Position numbers and translations under genes: made by a program. The notes under the pieces are model-generated. The model worked only from the letters and a program-made list of their open reading frames with translations, was not told the origin of the DNA and searched no databases. From JAYRWN01 sp041917975 (lineage in GTDB: Bacteria > Bacteroidota > Bacteroidia > Chitinophagales > Saprospiraceae), in NCBI GenBank assembly GCA_041917975.1, contig JAYRWN010000321.1, positions 1 to 19,369 on the forward strand: a stretch of DNA of 19,369 bases, read 5' to 3'. Of this stretch, positions 1-8,188 are shown in pieces (position 1 is the stretch's first letter; every line of letters starts with the position of its first letter).

Positions 1-196
1 CATGGAAACGGGTAGACAATTAGTACTAATTCCATATTTTATTCCTCATTCCAAATTCACCGTCACCCTATTGATTATTAATTAATATGGGTTCCTTCAC
101 TGTGGTCGCAATGACAAAAAATATATTTTAAAAATGGACATGATCTCTTTTTTGTTACTAAAGTATTTTTGATAAATAATTGCATTCGCTTGCGCA
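1..196. other. Non-coding left edge, downstream of xylA
   Basis: This AT-rich stretch follows the xylA stop codon. I see no ORF with a plausible start and no convincing terminator hairpin. It contains GGGTAGA (10-16), AGTACTAATTC (22-32) and a 15-mer at 55-69 reading ATTCACCGTCACCCT. All three recur, one with a single mismatch, in the gene-free interval at 7958-8155; see the findings. Confidence 0.6.
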
Positions 197-1531
197 CTAA
201 ATACAATCGTTGATCATATTTTCAAAGAGTTCCTGACGGCCGCTGCGTTGAGTTGGTTCACCCTGTTGTAAGGCCATGAGAGCTAATTGAGTTAAAGTCA
301 TTTTGCCTTCGGCAAAATGTTGTCCGGCACCTGAATCGAAACTGGCATAACGCTCTTTGCGCAGGCTGAGATATGATGTTTCATTTAAAACCCGGTCGGC
401 AATAATTAACGCCCGGGCAAAGGCATCTATTCCGCCGATATGAGCATAAAACAAATCTTCCAGGTCTGTGGAATTGCGGCGGGTTTTGGCATCAAAATTT
501 ATTCCTCCGCCTTGAAAGCCACCAGCCAGTAAGATCACCAACATTGCCTCCGTTAATTCAAATAAATTGTTGGGAAACTGATCGGTGTCCCAGCCGTTTT
601 GGTAGTCTCCCCGGTTGGCATCCATGCTGCCCAGCAACCCGGCATCCGCGGCGACTTGCAACTCATGCTGGAATGTATGTTGAGCCAGGGTGGCGTGATT
701 AACTTCCACATTCAGTTTAAAATCACCCAGCAAGTCGTGCTCGCGTAAAAAACCAATGACCGTGGCGGAATCAAAGTCATATTGATGTTTGGTGGGCTCC
801 ATGGGTTTGGGTTCGATAAAGAACCAACCTTTAAATCCCTGTTGACGGGCATAATCCTTAGCCATATGCAGAAAACGGGCTAAATGGGCTTGTTCCCTTT
901 TCATGTCTGTGTTTAGTAAGGACATATATCCTTCGCGCCCACCCCAGAACACATAATTATGTCCACCGAGTTTTATAGTGGCATCTAAGGCATTTTTGAC
1001 CTGGTATCCGGCAAAGGTGACTACCTCAAAATCCGGGTTAGTGGCTGCGCCATTCATGTAGCGCGGATGAGAAAATAGGTTAGCAGTGCCCCACAGGACC
1101 TGTACCCCGGAGGCCTTTTGTTTTTCTAAGGCATAATCGGTGATAAAATCCAGCCGTTTATTCGACTCCATTAGGCGTTCACCTTCCTCAATCAGATCAT
1201 AATCGTGAAAACAATAGAATGGCAGCCCCAGCTTGGTGATGAATTCGAAGGCGGCATCCATTTTATCTTTGGCTTGCTGATAAGGATCAGTTGCTTCCAG
1301 CCAGGGAAAGGGCTTGGTGCCCCGTCCAAAAGGATCTCCCCCGGTACCGCAAAAGGAGTGCCAATAGGCCGCGGCGAATCTAAAGTGCTCTTCCATACTT
1401 TTTCCTCTGACCTGTTGGGTGGCATCATACCATTTGAAGGCCAGGGGATTAGTCGATTTAGGTCCCTCATAAAGGATACGATCCACACGCTTAAAATAGG
1501 TCTGGTCGCCGGTTGTGATATGGATGGTCAT
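197..1531 (-). CDS. xylA: Xylose isomerase
   Basis: This 444-residue enzyme interconverts D-xylose and D-xylulose in the cytoplasm, the first step of bacterial xylose use. It has the length and motifs of the larger (class II) xylose isomerases. Visible motifs are the catalytic His in FHDYD (H109, with D112), WGGREGY (196-202), the metal ligand region FFIEPKP (E240), NVEVNHATLA (E276, H279), GSMDANRGD (D304), GWDTDQFP (313-320) and NFDAKTRR (D347). All expected metal and catalytic residues appear to be present, so it should be active. The ATG start gives the family N-terminus (YFKRVDRILYEGPKS). It lies 26 bp downstream of xylB on the same strand, so the two are almost certainly cotranscribed. 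The leader is A/T-rich with no clear Shine-Dalgarno, as is usual in Bacteroidota. Confidence 0.97.
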   Translation of the reverse strand: MTIHITTGDQTYFKRVDRILYEGPKSTNPLAFKWYDATQQVRGKSMEEHFRFAAAYWHSFCGTGGDPFGRGTKPFPWLEATDPYQQAKDKMDAAFEFITKLGLPFYCFHDYDLIEEGERLMESNKRLDFITDYALEKQKASGVQVLWGTANLFSHPRYMNGAATNPDFEVVTFAGYQVKNALDATIKLGGHNYVFWGGREGYMSLLNTDMKREQAHLARFLHMAKDYARQQGFKGWFFIEPKPMEPTKHQYDFDSATVIGFLREHDLLGDFKLNVEVNHATLAQHTFQHELQVAADAGLLGSMDANRGDYQNGWDTDQFPNNLFELTEAMLVILLAGGFQGGGINFDAKTRRNSTDLEDLFYAHIGGIDAFARALIIADRVLNETSYLSLRKERYASFDSGAGQHFAEGKMTLTQLALMALQQGEPTQRSGRQELFENMINDCI

Positions 1532-1557
1532 GATTCGCTATTAGTTTATGTTTTATT

Positions 1558-3039
1558 TTATATGTATTTTTCGAGTAGGGTTAACCAGCGGCCATAAGCT
1601 TCTAAATAAGCGGCGGTGGTGTAGTCTGGTTCCACAATTTTTACCGGACGCTGGTCACTGAAAGCCTGCTTCAGGGACGGATAATGCCCCAAACCAAAGC
1701 CTGCCCCGCGCGCGGCGCCAATGGCCCCGGTGGTTTCATAGAGTTCTATCGTGGCTCCGGTCAACGTACTGATGGTGGTTGAGAAGATTTCAGACCGGAA
1801 TAAATTATCATTGCCGACACGGATGACTTCCGTTGGAATACCAATACCGCGCAGGATGTCCATGCCATAGACCATAGCAAAAGCTACCCCCTCCAGGCCA
1901 GCGCGTAATAAATGAGTGGATTCGTGCCGGTTGTAATCCAGGTTATGCCAGTGAGCCCCAATCACGAGATCGCCAAACATCCGTTCGGCTCCGTTGCCAA
2001 AGGGTAATACGCATATACCTGCTGCCCCCGGTGGTATTTGCTGCGCCCTGGCCTCCAGTTCATCATAAGCCACCAAATTGTTGCCCGTTACCCGGCGTAA
2101 CCAACTGTATTGGATACCCGCACCATTGATGCATAACAAAACACCGATGCGCGGTTGCCGAGCATGATGATTAACGTGGGCAAATCCATTTACCCGCGAC
2201 TTAAGGTCGTAGACGGGTTCGGAAGAAACGCCATACACCACGCCGGAAGTGCCTCCGGTTGCTGCCACTTCCCCTGGTTCAAGGACATTTAAAGCAAGTG
2301 CATTGTTAGGCTGATCTCCCGCCCGGTAGGTAACCGGGGTGCCTGCTGGAAGTCCAAGAGCTTCGGCCGCTTGCCGGTGTAACACACCTTGTCTGCCGAA
2401 GGTGGGCACCTGATCGGCCAGGACTCCGGGATGGATGCCGTAGTAATCCAGAAGAAAATAGGCAATATCTTCTTGTTTAAAATCCCAAAACATGCCTTCG
2501 GATAAACCACTGACCGTGGTAGTAGCTTCTCCGGTCATACACAGCGCTATATAATCACCAGGAAGCATTATTTTGTGGACTTGATCCATAATCCGGGGCT
2601 CATGCTGATGCACCCACTGTAATTTAGATGCAGTAAAATTTCCCGGAGAATTCAACAGATGTTGAAGGCAATTTTCCTTACCTAAGGATTCCCAGGCGGT
2701 TTGACCAATCTGAACCGCCCGGCTATCACACCAGATGATGGACGGACGCAGAACACGCTGTTGCTTATCGATCAGAACTAAGCCGTGCATCTGATATGCA
2801 AGGCCTATAGCCTTTATCTCACTTCCCGGAACTCCTGACGATTGGAGGAGGTCTTGTGTGCACTCGATGACATGCTGCCACCATTTGGACGGATCCTGCT
2901 CTGCCCAACCTGGATGAGCTGCAGAGATCGGCATTTCCTGTTCAGGATATTTCACTGTGGCGACCAAGGCACCGGTCTCCCCATTGACCAATGCAGCTTT
3001 GATGAACGAACTCCCTATATCATATCCAATAAAATACAT
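1558..3039 (-). CDS. xylB: Xylulokinase (FGGY family)
   Basis: This 493-residue sugar kinase phosphorylates D-xylulose to xylulose 5-phosphate using ATP, feeding the pentose phosphate pathway. The two-domain FGGY fold is recognisable. The N-terminal phosphate-1 loop is YDIGSSFIKAALV (about 6-18, D7). Sugar-contact segments are QMHGL (83-87) and WCDSRA (103-108). The likely catalytic base is D242 in AGDQPNNA. The ATP-site loop is ATGGTSGVVYG (260-270). The C-terminal stretch RVGNDNLFRSEIFS and GAIGAARGAG is family-typical. The ATG at 3039 is preceded by the purine-rich GGAAGAAAAGGGT. It is the first gene of the xylB-xylA operon. The 187-bp divergent gap upstream must hold the operon promoter, but I could not pick a clean -7 element or an operator for a xylose regulator there, and no regulator gene or transporter is adjacent. 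Confidence 0.96.
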   Translation of the reverse strand: MYFIGYDIGSSFIKAALVNGETGALVATVKYPEQEMPISAAHPGWAEQDPSKWWQHVIECTQDLLQSSGVPGSEIKAIGLAYQMHGLVLIDKQQRVLRPSIIWCDSRAVQIGQTAWESLGKENCLQHLLNSPGNFTASKLQWVHQHEPRIMDQVHKIMLPGDYIALCMTGEATTTVSGLSEGMFWDFKQEDIAYFLLDYYGIHPGVLADQVPTFGRQGVLHRQAAEALGLPAGTPVTYRAGDQPNNALALNVLEPGEVAATGGTSGVVYGVSSEPVYDLKSRVNGFAHVNHHARQPRIGVLLCINGAGIQYSWLRRVTGNNLVAYDELEARAQQIPPGAAGICVLPFGNGAERMFGDLVIGAHWHNLDYNRHESTHLLRAGLEGVAFAMVYGMDILRGIGIPTEVIRVGNDNLFRSEIFSTTISTLTGATIELYETTGAIGAARGAGFGLGHYPSLKQAFSDQRPVKIVEPDYTTAAYLEAYGRWLTLLEKYI

Positions 3040-3161
3040 ACCCTTTTCTTCCCGCGTATCCGAAATAATTCTCTTTGGCGAAATTAAGTATTTCTCCTTT
3101 AGTTTGGTTGTTTTTCCGATCTACTTGATAGTTAGAAGTGATTGATCTAGATTGTTTTTTA

Positions 3162-3169
3162 TAAATTTG
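3162..3169 (+). promoter_or_regulatory. Bacteroidota -7 promoter element for the lipoprotein gene
   Basis: TAAATTTG matches the Bacteroidota primary-sigma -7 consensus TAnnTTTG exactly and sits 57 bp before the ATG at 3227. A TTG at 3142-3144 could be the -33 element, but its 17-bp spacing is slightly short. Confidence 0.5.
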
Positions 3170-3226
3170 TTCTTTTTACCAACGGATGTTTTGCCTTGAA
3201 CCGTCTTTAATAAATAAATTACAGTT

Positions 3227-3679
3227 ATGAGGTGGTCCTTTCTCTTACTTTTGAGCATTGGCCTTGGGCAGTGTAATAAAGACGACCTGCACCCAACAGT
3301 GGACGCACTTATTTTTGGGTCTTATTATGGACGTTGTGCTTCAGATTGCACCAAGTTGTATAAATTGGAAAACCAACAGCTTTATGCCAAGGAGAAGGTC
3401 CTGTATATTAGCGATGATTGGGCTTTTAGCACTACACCTGCCAGCCAAACAGATTATGACTTGGCCAAAAATTTACTCACCAAGTTCCCAAAGCAGCTAT
3501 TCGAAGAACCGGATCAAATTGGTATTCCCAATGCCCATGACCAGGGCGGATTGGTAATTGCCGTTCCGGACGGAGAATCATGGCGTGTATGGTACATTGA
3601 TACGGTCACCGATAGACTCCCGGCCTACCTGGTGCCTTATATTCAGGATGTCCGCAAGGTTTTAGATCAGTTGCCCTAG
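3227..3679 (+). CDS. Small putative surface lipoprotein
   Basis: This is a 150-residue protein of unknown function. The N-terminus is a lipoprotein signal: Arg at position 2, a Leu-rich core (6-9), and the lipobox GLGQC with the lipidated cysteine at C16. The residues after it, N-K-D-D (17-20), fit the K-(D/E)2 lipoprotein export signal described in Capnocytophaga and other Bacteroidota, so display on the outer face of the outer membrane is predicted (inference). The mature part has FGSYYGRCASDC (30-41), with Cys37 and Cys41 possibly bridged, then a compact mixed domain ending around 150. It is divergent from xylB and separated from it by 187 bp. I do not recognise a characterised family. A link to xylose metabolism is not supported beyond proximity. 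It ends at a strong terminator and is probably monocistronic. Confidence 0.85.
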   Translation: MRWSFLLLLSIGLGQCNKDDLHPTVDALIFGSYYGRCASDCTKLYKLENQQLYAKEKVLYISDDWAFSTTPASQTDYDLAKNLLTKFPKQLFEEPDQIGIPNAHDQGGLVIAVPDGESWRVWYIDTVTDRLPAYLVPYIQDVRKVLDQLP

Positions 3680-3712
3680 ATCAGAATTCAATGTGACATG
3701 ATCAAAATAAAA

Positions 3713-3734
3713 AAGCCGGCGTTTTGACCGGCTT
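3713..3734. terminator. Bidirectional intrinsic terminator
   Basis: The perfect stem AAGCCGG / CCGGCTT encloses an 8-nt loop. On the plus strand it is followed by CATTTTTTCT. On the minus strand it is followed by TTTTATTTTG, so the hairpin has a U-tract in both directions. It lies 34 bp after the lipoprotein stop codon and about 120 bp beyond the end of the convergent AI-2E-family gene, and can terminate both. Confidence 0.85.
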
Positions 3735-3852
3735 CATTTTTTCTATAGAGAAAAAAAAGAGGGGGTATCGCTAATTTTTCACTTGGTTATTCAAAGTTAT
3801 ATAATTATATTTTACAATGCAATACGTATGATAAAATATTTTTATATATCGA

Positions 3853-4911
3853 TTATGTTCCTAAAAATAAAGACAGGGCTTTTAATTTTTCACTGCGGTC
3901 CGCAATCAGCTTAAGGATGCCAGTAAAAGGTATAAACAGAATCATCCCGGCAGTACCCCAGAGTAACCCGCCCAGAAGGATAGCAATCAGGATCGCCAGG
4001 GTATTTAGTTTTAATTGATTGCTCACCGCAAATGGAAATATTAGGTTCGATTCGAGATATTGGACCACAGCAAAAACGGCGATGACACCTGCCGGATACC
4101 ACCAGGACCCAAAAGTAATCCAGCTCACGCTGATGGGCAGGAGCGATGCGATCATAATACCCACATAAGGTATGAAGGTTAAAACTGAAGCCAGAAATCC
4201 GAATAAAATGGCATGGGGAATACCTAATAACAGCAGACCAGCAGAGTTGAGTATACCCACAATCAAGTACACTAACAGCATGCCCTTGATAAAATTATAA
4301 TAAGCACGTACGGTTCCCAACAAGATATCCTTAATGGTTATAGCGTTTTCACCCGGGAATAAACGGATTAGTCCGGCCAGTAAATTGTGCCGGTGATATA
4401 GGATAAGAAAGGCCATTAGAGGGATTAAAACAAAATACAATACTGCCAGGTAAAGAGACTCTGATGTAGACCGGATGAGGCTAAACAACTGGGGAAATAG
4501 ATTGGTAGTTAAACTATTCACCCAGCGCTGCTGGGAAGCCAACTCGATATTAAAACGATCCAACAAATAATGACTGAACGCTTGAATGGTATGTTCCAAT
4601 TGTGCACTTAATCCAGCCCAGTCGGTGGCGAAACTACCCAAAGCGCGAAAAAGAATGAATAAGATACCTGTCAGCAGCCCTAAAACGAAGAACATCACCA
4701 GGCTGATGGACAAGCTTCGCGAAAGACCTTTTTGTTCCAACCTGTGTACTAAAGGAAACAATAAACCACTGATTAATAATGAGAAACTCACTGGAATCAA
4801 AACAGGTCTGCCAAAATAAAGAATAAAACCTCCCGTCAAGGTTATTAGCATCACCTCTAAAATCTTTATTCGCTGAGTTCGCCCTGTAGAATTATCTTCA
4901 GTCCAGTTCAT
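3853..4911 (-). CDS. AI-2E family (PerM-like) transporter
   Basis: This 352-residue polytopic inner-membrane protein belongs to the AI-2E/PerM/TqsA family (PF01594). Family members export or exchange varied small molecules, including autoinducer-2 and Na+/H+, so the substrate cannot be told from sequence. Hydrophobic segments lie at roughly 20-60, 70-95, 155-175, 205-260 and 265-340. A soluble region is found at about 95-150, as usual for the family. The conserved C-terminal block is clear: LTFIPYVGIMIASLLP, then VVQYLESNLIFPF, then LGGLLWGTAGMILFIPF. I chose the ATG at 4911; an in-frame TTG two codons upstream (4917) is possible but less likely. The gene is divergent from the MFS gene and converges on the lipoprotein gene across a shared terminator. 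Confidence 0.93.
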   Translation of the reverse strand: MNWTEDNSTGRTQRIKILEVMLITLTGGFILYFGRPVLIPVSFSLLISGLLFPLVHRLEQKGLSRSLSISLVMFFVLGLLTGILFILFRALGSFATDWAGLSAQLEHTIQAFSHYLLDRFNIELASQQRWVNSLTTNLFPQLFSLIRSTSESLYLAVLYFVLIPLMAFLILYHRHNLLAGLIRLFPGENAITIKDILLGTVRAYYNFIKGMLLVYLIVGILNSAGLLLLGIPHAILFGFLASVLTFIPYVGIMIASLLPISVSWITFGSWWYPAGVIAVFAVVQYLESNLIFPFAVSNQLKLNTLAILIAILLGGLLWGTAGMILFIPFTGILKLIADRSEKLKALSLFLGT

Positions 4912-5073
4912 TTTCAATATTTTGAATTAACACCCCACTTGTCTGCCTACAAGTTACACATTCGTGGCTGTTTTTGCCCAAATTTATGCAGGTTGAAAGT
5001 CACGTTTATTTCGAAAATTTAGTTCCATTAACAGGGGAGGTATCTTACATTCTGTTTTTTTTTAAAAGACCAT

Positions 5074-5081
5074 TACCTTTG
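5074..5081 (+). promoter_or_regulatory. Probable -7 element for the MFS transporter gene
   Basis: TACCTTTG is an exact TAnnTTTG match. A TTCTG sits 19 bp upstream, near the expected -33 position. If used, transcription starts around 5086, downstream of the ATG at 4986. That favours the later start codon at 5103 for the transporter. The same octamer (TACCTTTG) occurs before the histidine kinase gene. Confidence 0.5.
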
Positions 5082-5102
5082 CCGCCAAACCCAGATCAGG
5101 AT

Positions 5103-6305
5103 TTGCTTTCCATCCAACAAGTATACCGCCAATCGTTCGCTGGCATCACTCGTGAAGTTTGGCTCTTAGCCATTGTGATGCTGATTAACCGGAGTGGGAC
5201 CATGGTGTTACCTTTTTTGACGGTATATTTAACCCAGGAGTTAGGCTTTTCCATTCAGAATGCTGGTTTGGTGAGCATGAGTTATGGTCTGGGATCAGTA
5301 CTTGGTACTGTTTTGGGGGGGCATTTTTCTGATCGTTATGGGTATTACCCAGTCATGTTTTGGTCTCTGACGTTAAGTGGTTTTGTATTGTTGGGGCTAC
5401 AATGGGTCACCTCCTTATTTTGGTTATGCCTTATCGCTTTTTTGCTGAGTACTGTGGCCGACATGCTCCGGCCGGCTAACATGTCCTCGGTAGCTTTGTT
5501 TTCTTCTCCCGAAACCCGCATACGTTCCGTTGCTTTGGTTCGTCTGGCCATTAATTTGGGCTGGGGAATCGGACCGGCTTTAGGTGGCGTGGCGGCATTT
5601 TATCTGGGGTATAAGTGGTTATTTTGGATTGATGGTCTGACATGTTTGTTTGCTGCCGCTTTCTATTTTCATTTTCTTCCGCGCAGTTTATTTCGGGTCC
5701 GGCAGTCCAAAGAGAAAGAACAACATTTGGAGCCAACGATCTCCGTATATCGGGATTGGACATTTTTAGAATTTGTATTTTGGACTATGCTGAGTGCAGC
5801 TGCCTTTTTCCAATTATTATCAACCGTGCCGGTATATTATAAAGAGAACTTGCACATGGACGAAAACATTATTGGATTAGTCCTGGGGCTCAATGGATTT
5901 TTGGTGGCCTTGTTAGAAATGCCGGTAGTATTTGCTCTGGAAAAACGGGTCAAAATGCTTAAAGTGATCTTTTTGGGCACTATACTCATCGGGTTGTCCT
6001 ATTGGATACTGAATTGGGGCGCTTGGATTGGTTTAGCCTACATTTCTACGGTAGTCATGACTTTAGGCGAGGTATTGACCATGCCCTTTGCCAATGCCTA
6101 TTCTATGGTCCGTAGTAACGCCCATAACCGGGGGCGTTATATAGCACTTTATGCATTGGCATATTCCATAGCCTTTATAATCGCCCCTTTAGTGGGTACA
6201 CAAATAGCCGGTGCTTGGTCCTTTGCTCATTTATGGTATACTATGTTGCTATTAAGCCTGATCTCGGCAGCCGGATTCTGGCGTTTACAGCGCAGGACTG
6301 ATTAA
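5103..6305 (+). CDS. Major facilitator superfamily transporter (DHA1-type)
   Basis: This is a 12-helix inner-membrane secondary transporter, probably a proton-coupled exporter of a drug or metabolite; the substrate is unknown. The typical MFS motif A in loop 2-3 is present as GGHFSDRYGYYP. The helix-1 region reads REVWLLAIVMLINRSGTMVLPFLT, which I associate with a common Bacteroidota MFS subgroup. I chose the TTG at 5103 because it gives a normal 400-residue protein starting just before the conserved VYRQSFAGITREVW segment, and because a promoter element lies immediately upstream. The frame stays open further upstream, with an ATG at 4986 (439 residues), but the added residues are Phe- and Pro-rich and do not look like coding sequence. 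The stop is TAA at 6303. The gene is divergent from the AI-2E gene. No regulator is adjacent. Confidence 0.88.
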   Translation: MLSIQQVYRQSFAGITREVWLLAIVMLINRSGTMVLPFLTVYLTQELGFSIQNAGLVSMSYGLGSVLGTVLGGHFSDRYGYYPVMFWSLTLSGFVLLGLQWVTSLFWLCLIAFLLSTVADMLRPANMSSVALFSSPETRIRSVALVRLAINLGWGIGPALGGVAAFYLGYKWLFWIDGLTCLFAAAFYFHFLPRSLFRVRQSKEKEQHLEPTISVYRDWTFLEFVFWTMLSAAAFFQLLSTVPVYYKENLHMDENIIGLVLGLNGFLVALLEMPVVFALEKRVKMLKVIFLGTILIGLSYWILNWGAWIGLAYISTVVMTLGEVLTMPFANAYSMVRSNAHNRGRYIALYALAYSIAFIIAPLVGTQIAGAWSFAHLWYTMLLLSLISAAGFWRLQRRTD

Positions 6306-6407
6306 AAATCTCAGCGCTTTCCTTGTCCGATATTATTTTATTCCGATATTTGCCTTCCCTTTTACAGGCGTTCATTGATTGAGGTTATATTTAATCTCTT
6401 GGTCATT

Positions 6408-6491
6408 GCCCAGGTGGCGGAATTGGTAGACGCGCTAGCTTCAGGAGCTAGTGATCGCAAGGTCGTGCAGGTTCGATTCCTGTCCTGGGCA
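6408..6491 (+). tRNA. tRNA-Leu (anticodon CAG)
   Basis: This 84-nt type II tRNA folds fully. The acceptor stem GCCCAGG pairs with CCTGGGC (6484-6490), with discriminator A at 6491. A D-arm carries GGTAGA. The anticodon stem CTAGC/GCTAG encloses the loop TTCAGGA, with anticodon CAG at 6442-6444 (reads CUG). A long variable arm and a TTCGATT T-loop follow. The long variable arm and discriminator A fit leucine. The 3' CCA is not encoded (the next bases are CTT), so it must be added by the nucleotidyltransferase. Confidence 0.97.
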
Positions 6492-6700
6492 CTTCATTCA
6501 AAGAACTGCACTTTTACTCATTACACCTAAATAGACTTATCCTCCACTTAATAGTTTGTGATCAGGCCCTTCATATCATCAATTTATAATATTATTTGCT
6601 GGCCGGTCATTCTTATTCCTCTTATTGCGATTTTGTCGCGTTTTTTTTCATTTTTTCCAGCGGTTATTGATTACGACGAATTAACCTGTATCGTTATTAT

Positions 6701-7706
6701 CGGGCTGGAATAAGACATCACTTTGATGACGGAAGGCCACACGGGCTACGCCCAACGTTTTCGTGAATTGGGCTTGCGGGTTATTGACCATTACCCCCAG
6801 CGCACGTTTCAGTTGGACACGATCCGCCTGATTCGACGCGAGATACTTACCCGCAGTTTTCATATCGTGCAATTGATTAGCAATAAAGCCATGACCAATG
6901 GCATTGTCGCATCCCTTGGCTTGCCGGTGAAGGTGGTTACTTACCGGGGATTTGCCGGGAACATTCATTGGTGGAACCCAATAGACTATATAAAACAGCT
7001 AAGCCCCCGTATTGACGCTATTACTTGTGTATCACCGGCGGTCAAAGAACATCTGGACCGTCAGTTGTTTTTTAATCCGGCCAAAAGTGTGATTATCACC
7101 AAAAGCCATGACCCGGCCTGTAAGACGTTATTGAACCGGTTTCTCTGGCAGATTTCAAAATACTGCAAGAGGCGGTAGTAGTCAGCCTGGTGGCCAATGC
7201 CGTAATGAAAGTATTCCGGTGTTGATTGCCGCTAGTCATTTGTTGCCACCCGGTCTGCCAGTTTATTTATTAATGATCGGAAAGGACCTGGATCAACCGG
7301 AATTTATAGCAGAGCTAAAACGTTCACCATATCAATCCGGTTTGTTTTTGCGGGATTTCGGGCCGATGCCCTCCAGCTGGTTAAAGCCTCAGATATTAGT
7401 GTGCTCACCTCGATAAAAGGTGAAGGCCTTTCCAAAACCCTTCTGGAGGCCATGTTCCTGGGTAAATCGGCTATTTTTATAGATATACCGACCAATCGCG
7501 GATTAGCTGTGCATGGCGAATCAGGATGGATTATACCTCCCGAAAATGCCCAGGAATTAGCTACGGCCATCACCAGATTAGTTCTGGATAAATCGATGCG
7601 CGAACACCTTGGTCGCAAAGCCCGTGAACATGTAGTTAAATATTAAGCGATAGATTTCGGTATTCAACAATTGCTCCGCCTTTATCAGCAATTGACGAAT
7701 CAGTAA
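6701..7706 (+). pseudogene. Decayed family-4 glycosyltransferase
   Basis: A GT4 (GT-B fold) glycosyltransferase is spread over several frames. From 6714 frame A reads through GHTGYAQRF, LPVKVVTYRGFAGNIHWW and CVSPAVKEHL to SHDPA (near 7115). The match then moves to the frame reading EPVSLADFKILQE (about 7130-7170) and VSLVANAVMK (to about 7210), next to the frame of IPVLIAASHLL, GLPVYLLMIGKD and LFLRDF (to about 7360), and then to the frame of RADALQLVKASDISVLTSIK, GEGLSKTLLEAM and GWIIPPENAQEL. Each of these three steps equals one lost base, at TG-TAA, AAAG-TATT and GATTT-CGGG. A further shift at 6713 separates RAGI from DITLMTEG. An in-frame TAA (7644-7646) precedes a C-terminal tail, FGIQQLLRLYQQL, ending at 7706. 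No start codon is evident. The missing N-terminus may be deleted or lie unrecognised in 6492-6700. Family members make cell-surface polysaccharides. Confidence 0.85.
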
Positions 7707-8188
7707 AATATTCTGGAATACCAATGACAAGTAATTTTAGTTGGTCCGAGAAATTTATAAGTTTCCATCCAGCCCATGAAGTTTTTAGACGTTGCTTTTT
7801 TCCCTAAGTTCTCGCGGATTGGCGCAGAATTATTAGCCTGAATAATTGTTTAAATCCCTTATCAGTAATTCCCGATTATTTTTAGTCGAAACCACAAGTG
7901 CGTTACCAATAAACCTTGACTCTTTTTGGCAAAATATGATTACCATATAGGTGAATAGGGTAGATGTGTTAATAAGTACTAATTCGTTTTAAGTATTGGC
8001 AGGAATTTCTTTTCCGGAAAAGTGACGATTGAATTATACTGCAACATTTAATTAACATCCTGCGTGTTCTTATATTGCTAAAAAAGAAGGGTAGATAATA
8101 TATTGCCCGTACGGGACAAACTTTTCTATTAGCAAATGGCATTCACCCTCACCCTCACACTCACATTCAAACTTATTTCGCCGGGTTG
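7707..8188. other. Gene-free interval of about 480 bp
   Basis: I see no ORF with coding character on either strand between the decayed glycosyltransferase and the end of the histidine kinase gene. The interval contains GGGTAGA (7958-7964) and AGTACTAATTC (7975-7985), both also found at the left edge of the window. It also has a perfect 14-bp palindrome CTTTTCCGGAAAAG (8009-8022), a 10-bp palindrome CCCGTACGGG (8106-8115), and the hexamer repeat listed separately. Neither palindrome is followed by a T-run, so they are not terminators. They could be regulator sites, but no gene is positioned to use them on the plus strand. Confidence 0.6.
8143..8172. repeat. Short degenerate hexamer tandem repeat
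   Basis: There are five head-to-tail 6-bp units: TCACCC, TCACCC, TCACAC, TCACAT, TCAAAC. The array decays from left to right. It lies in non-coding DNA just beyond the 3' end of the histidine kinase gene. A partial copy (ATTCACCGTCACCCT) is found at 55-69. Confidence 0.6.

Noticed and set aside
1205..1597. 130-codon plus-strand ORF antisense to the xylA start region
   Set aside because: It is a shadow of the strongly conserved xylA coding frame and has no recognisable domain.
3040..3226. Promoter and operator for the xylBA operon
   Set aside because: Only imperfect -7 matches (such as TAATTTCG) are seen on the minus strand, and no convincing operator palindrome is present, so no site is called.
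6681..6968. 95-codon minus-strand ORF antisense to the decayed glycosyltransferase
   Set aside because: The plus strand here encodes clear glycosyltransferase sequence, so the antisense frame is a shadow.
8009..8022. 14-bp palindrome CTTTTCCGGAAAAG as a terminator or operator
   Set aside because: There is no loop or T-tract, and no gene start is close enough for it to regulate. It is noted only within the intergenic entry.
8143..8172. Possible CRISPR or regulatory iteron array
   Set aside because: The units are 6 bp, directly abutting and decaying, with no spacers. No cas or replication-initiator gene is nearby.
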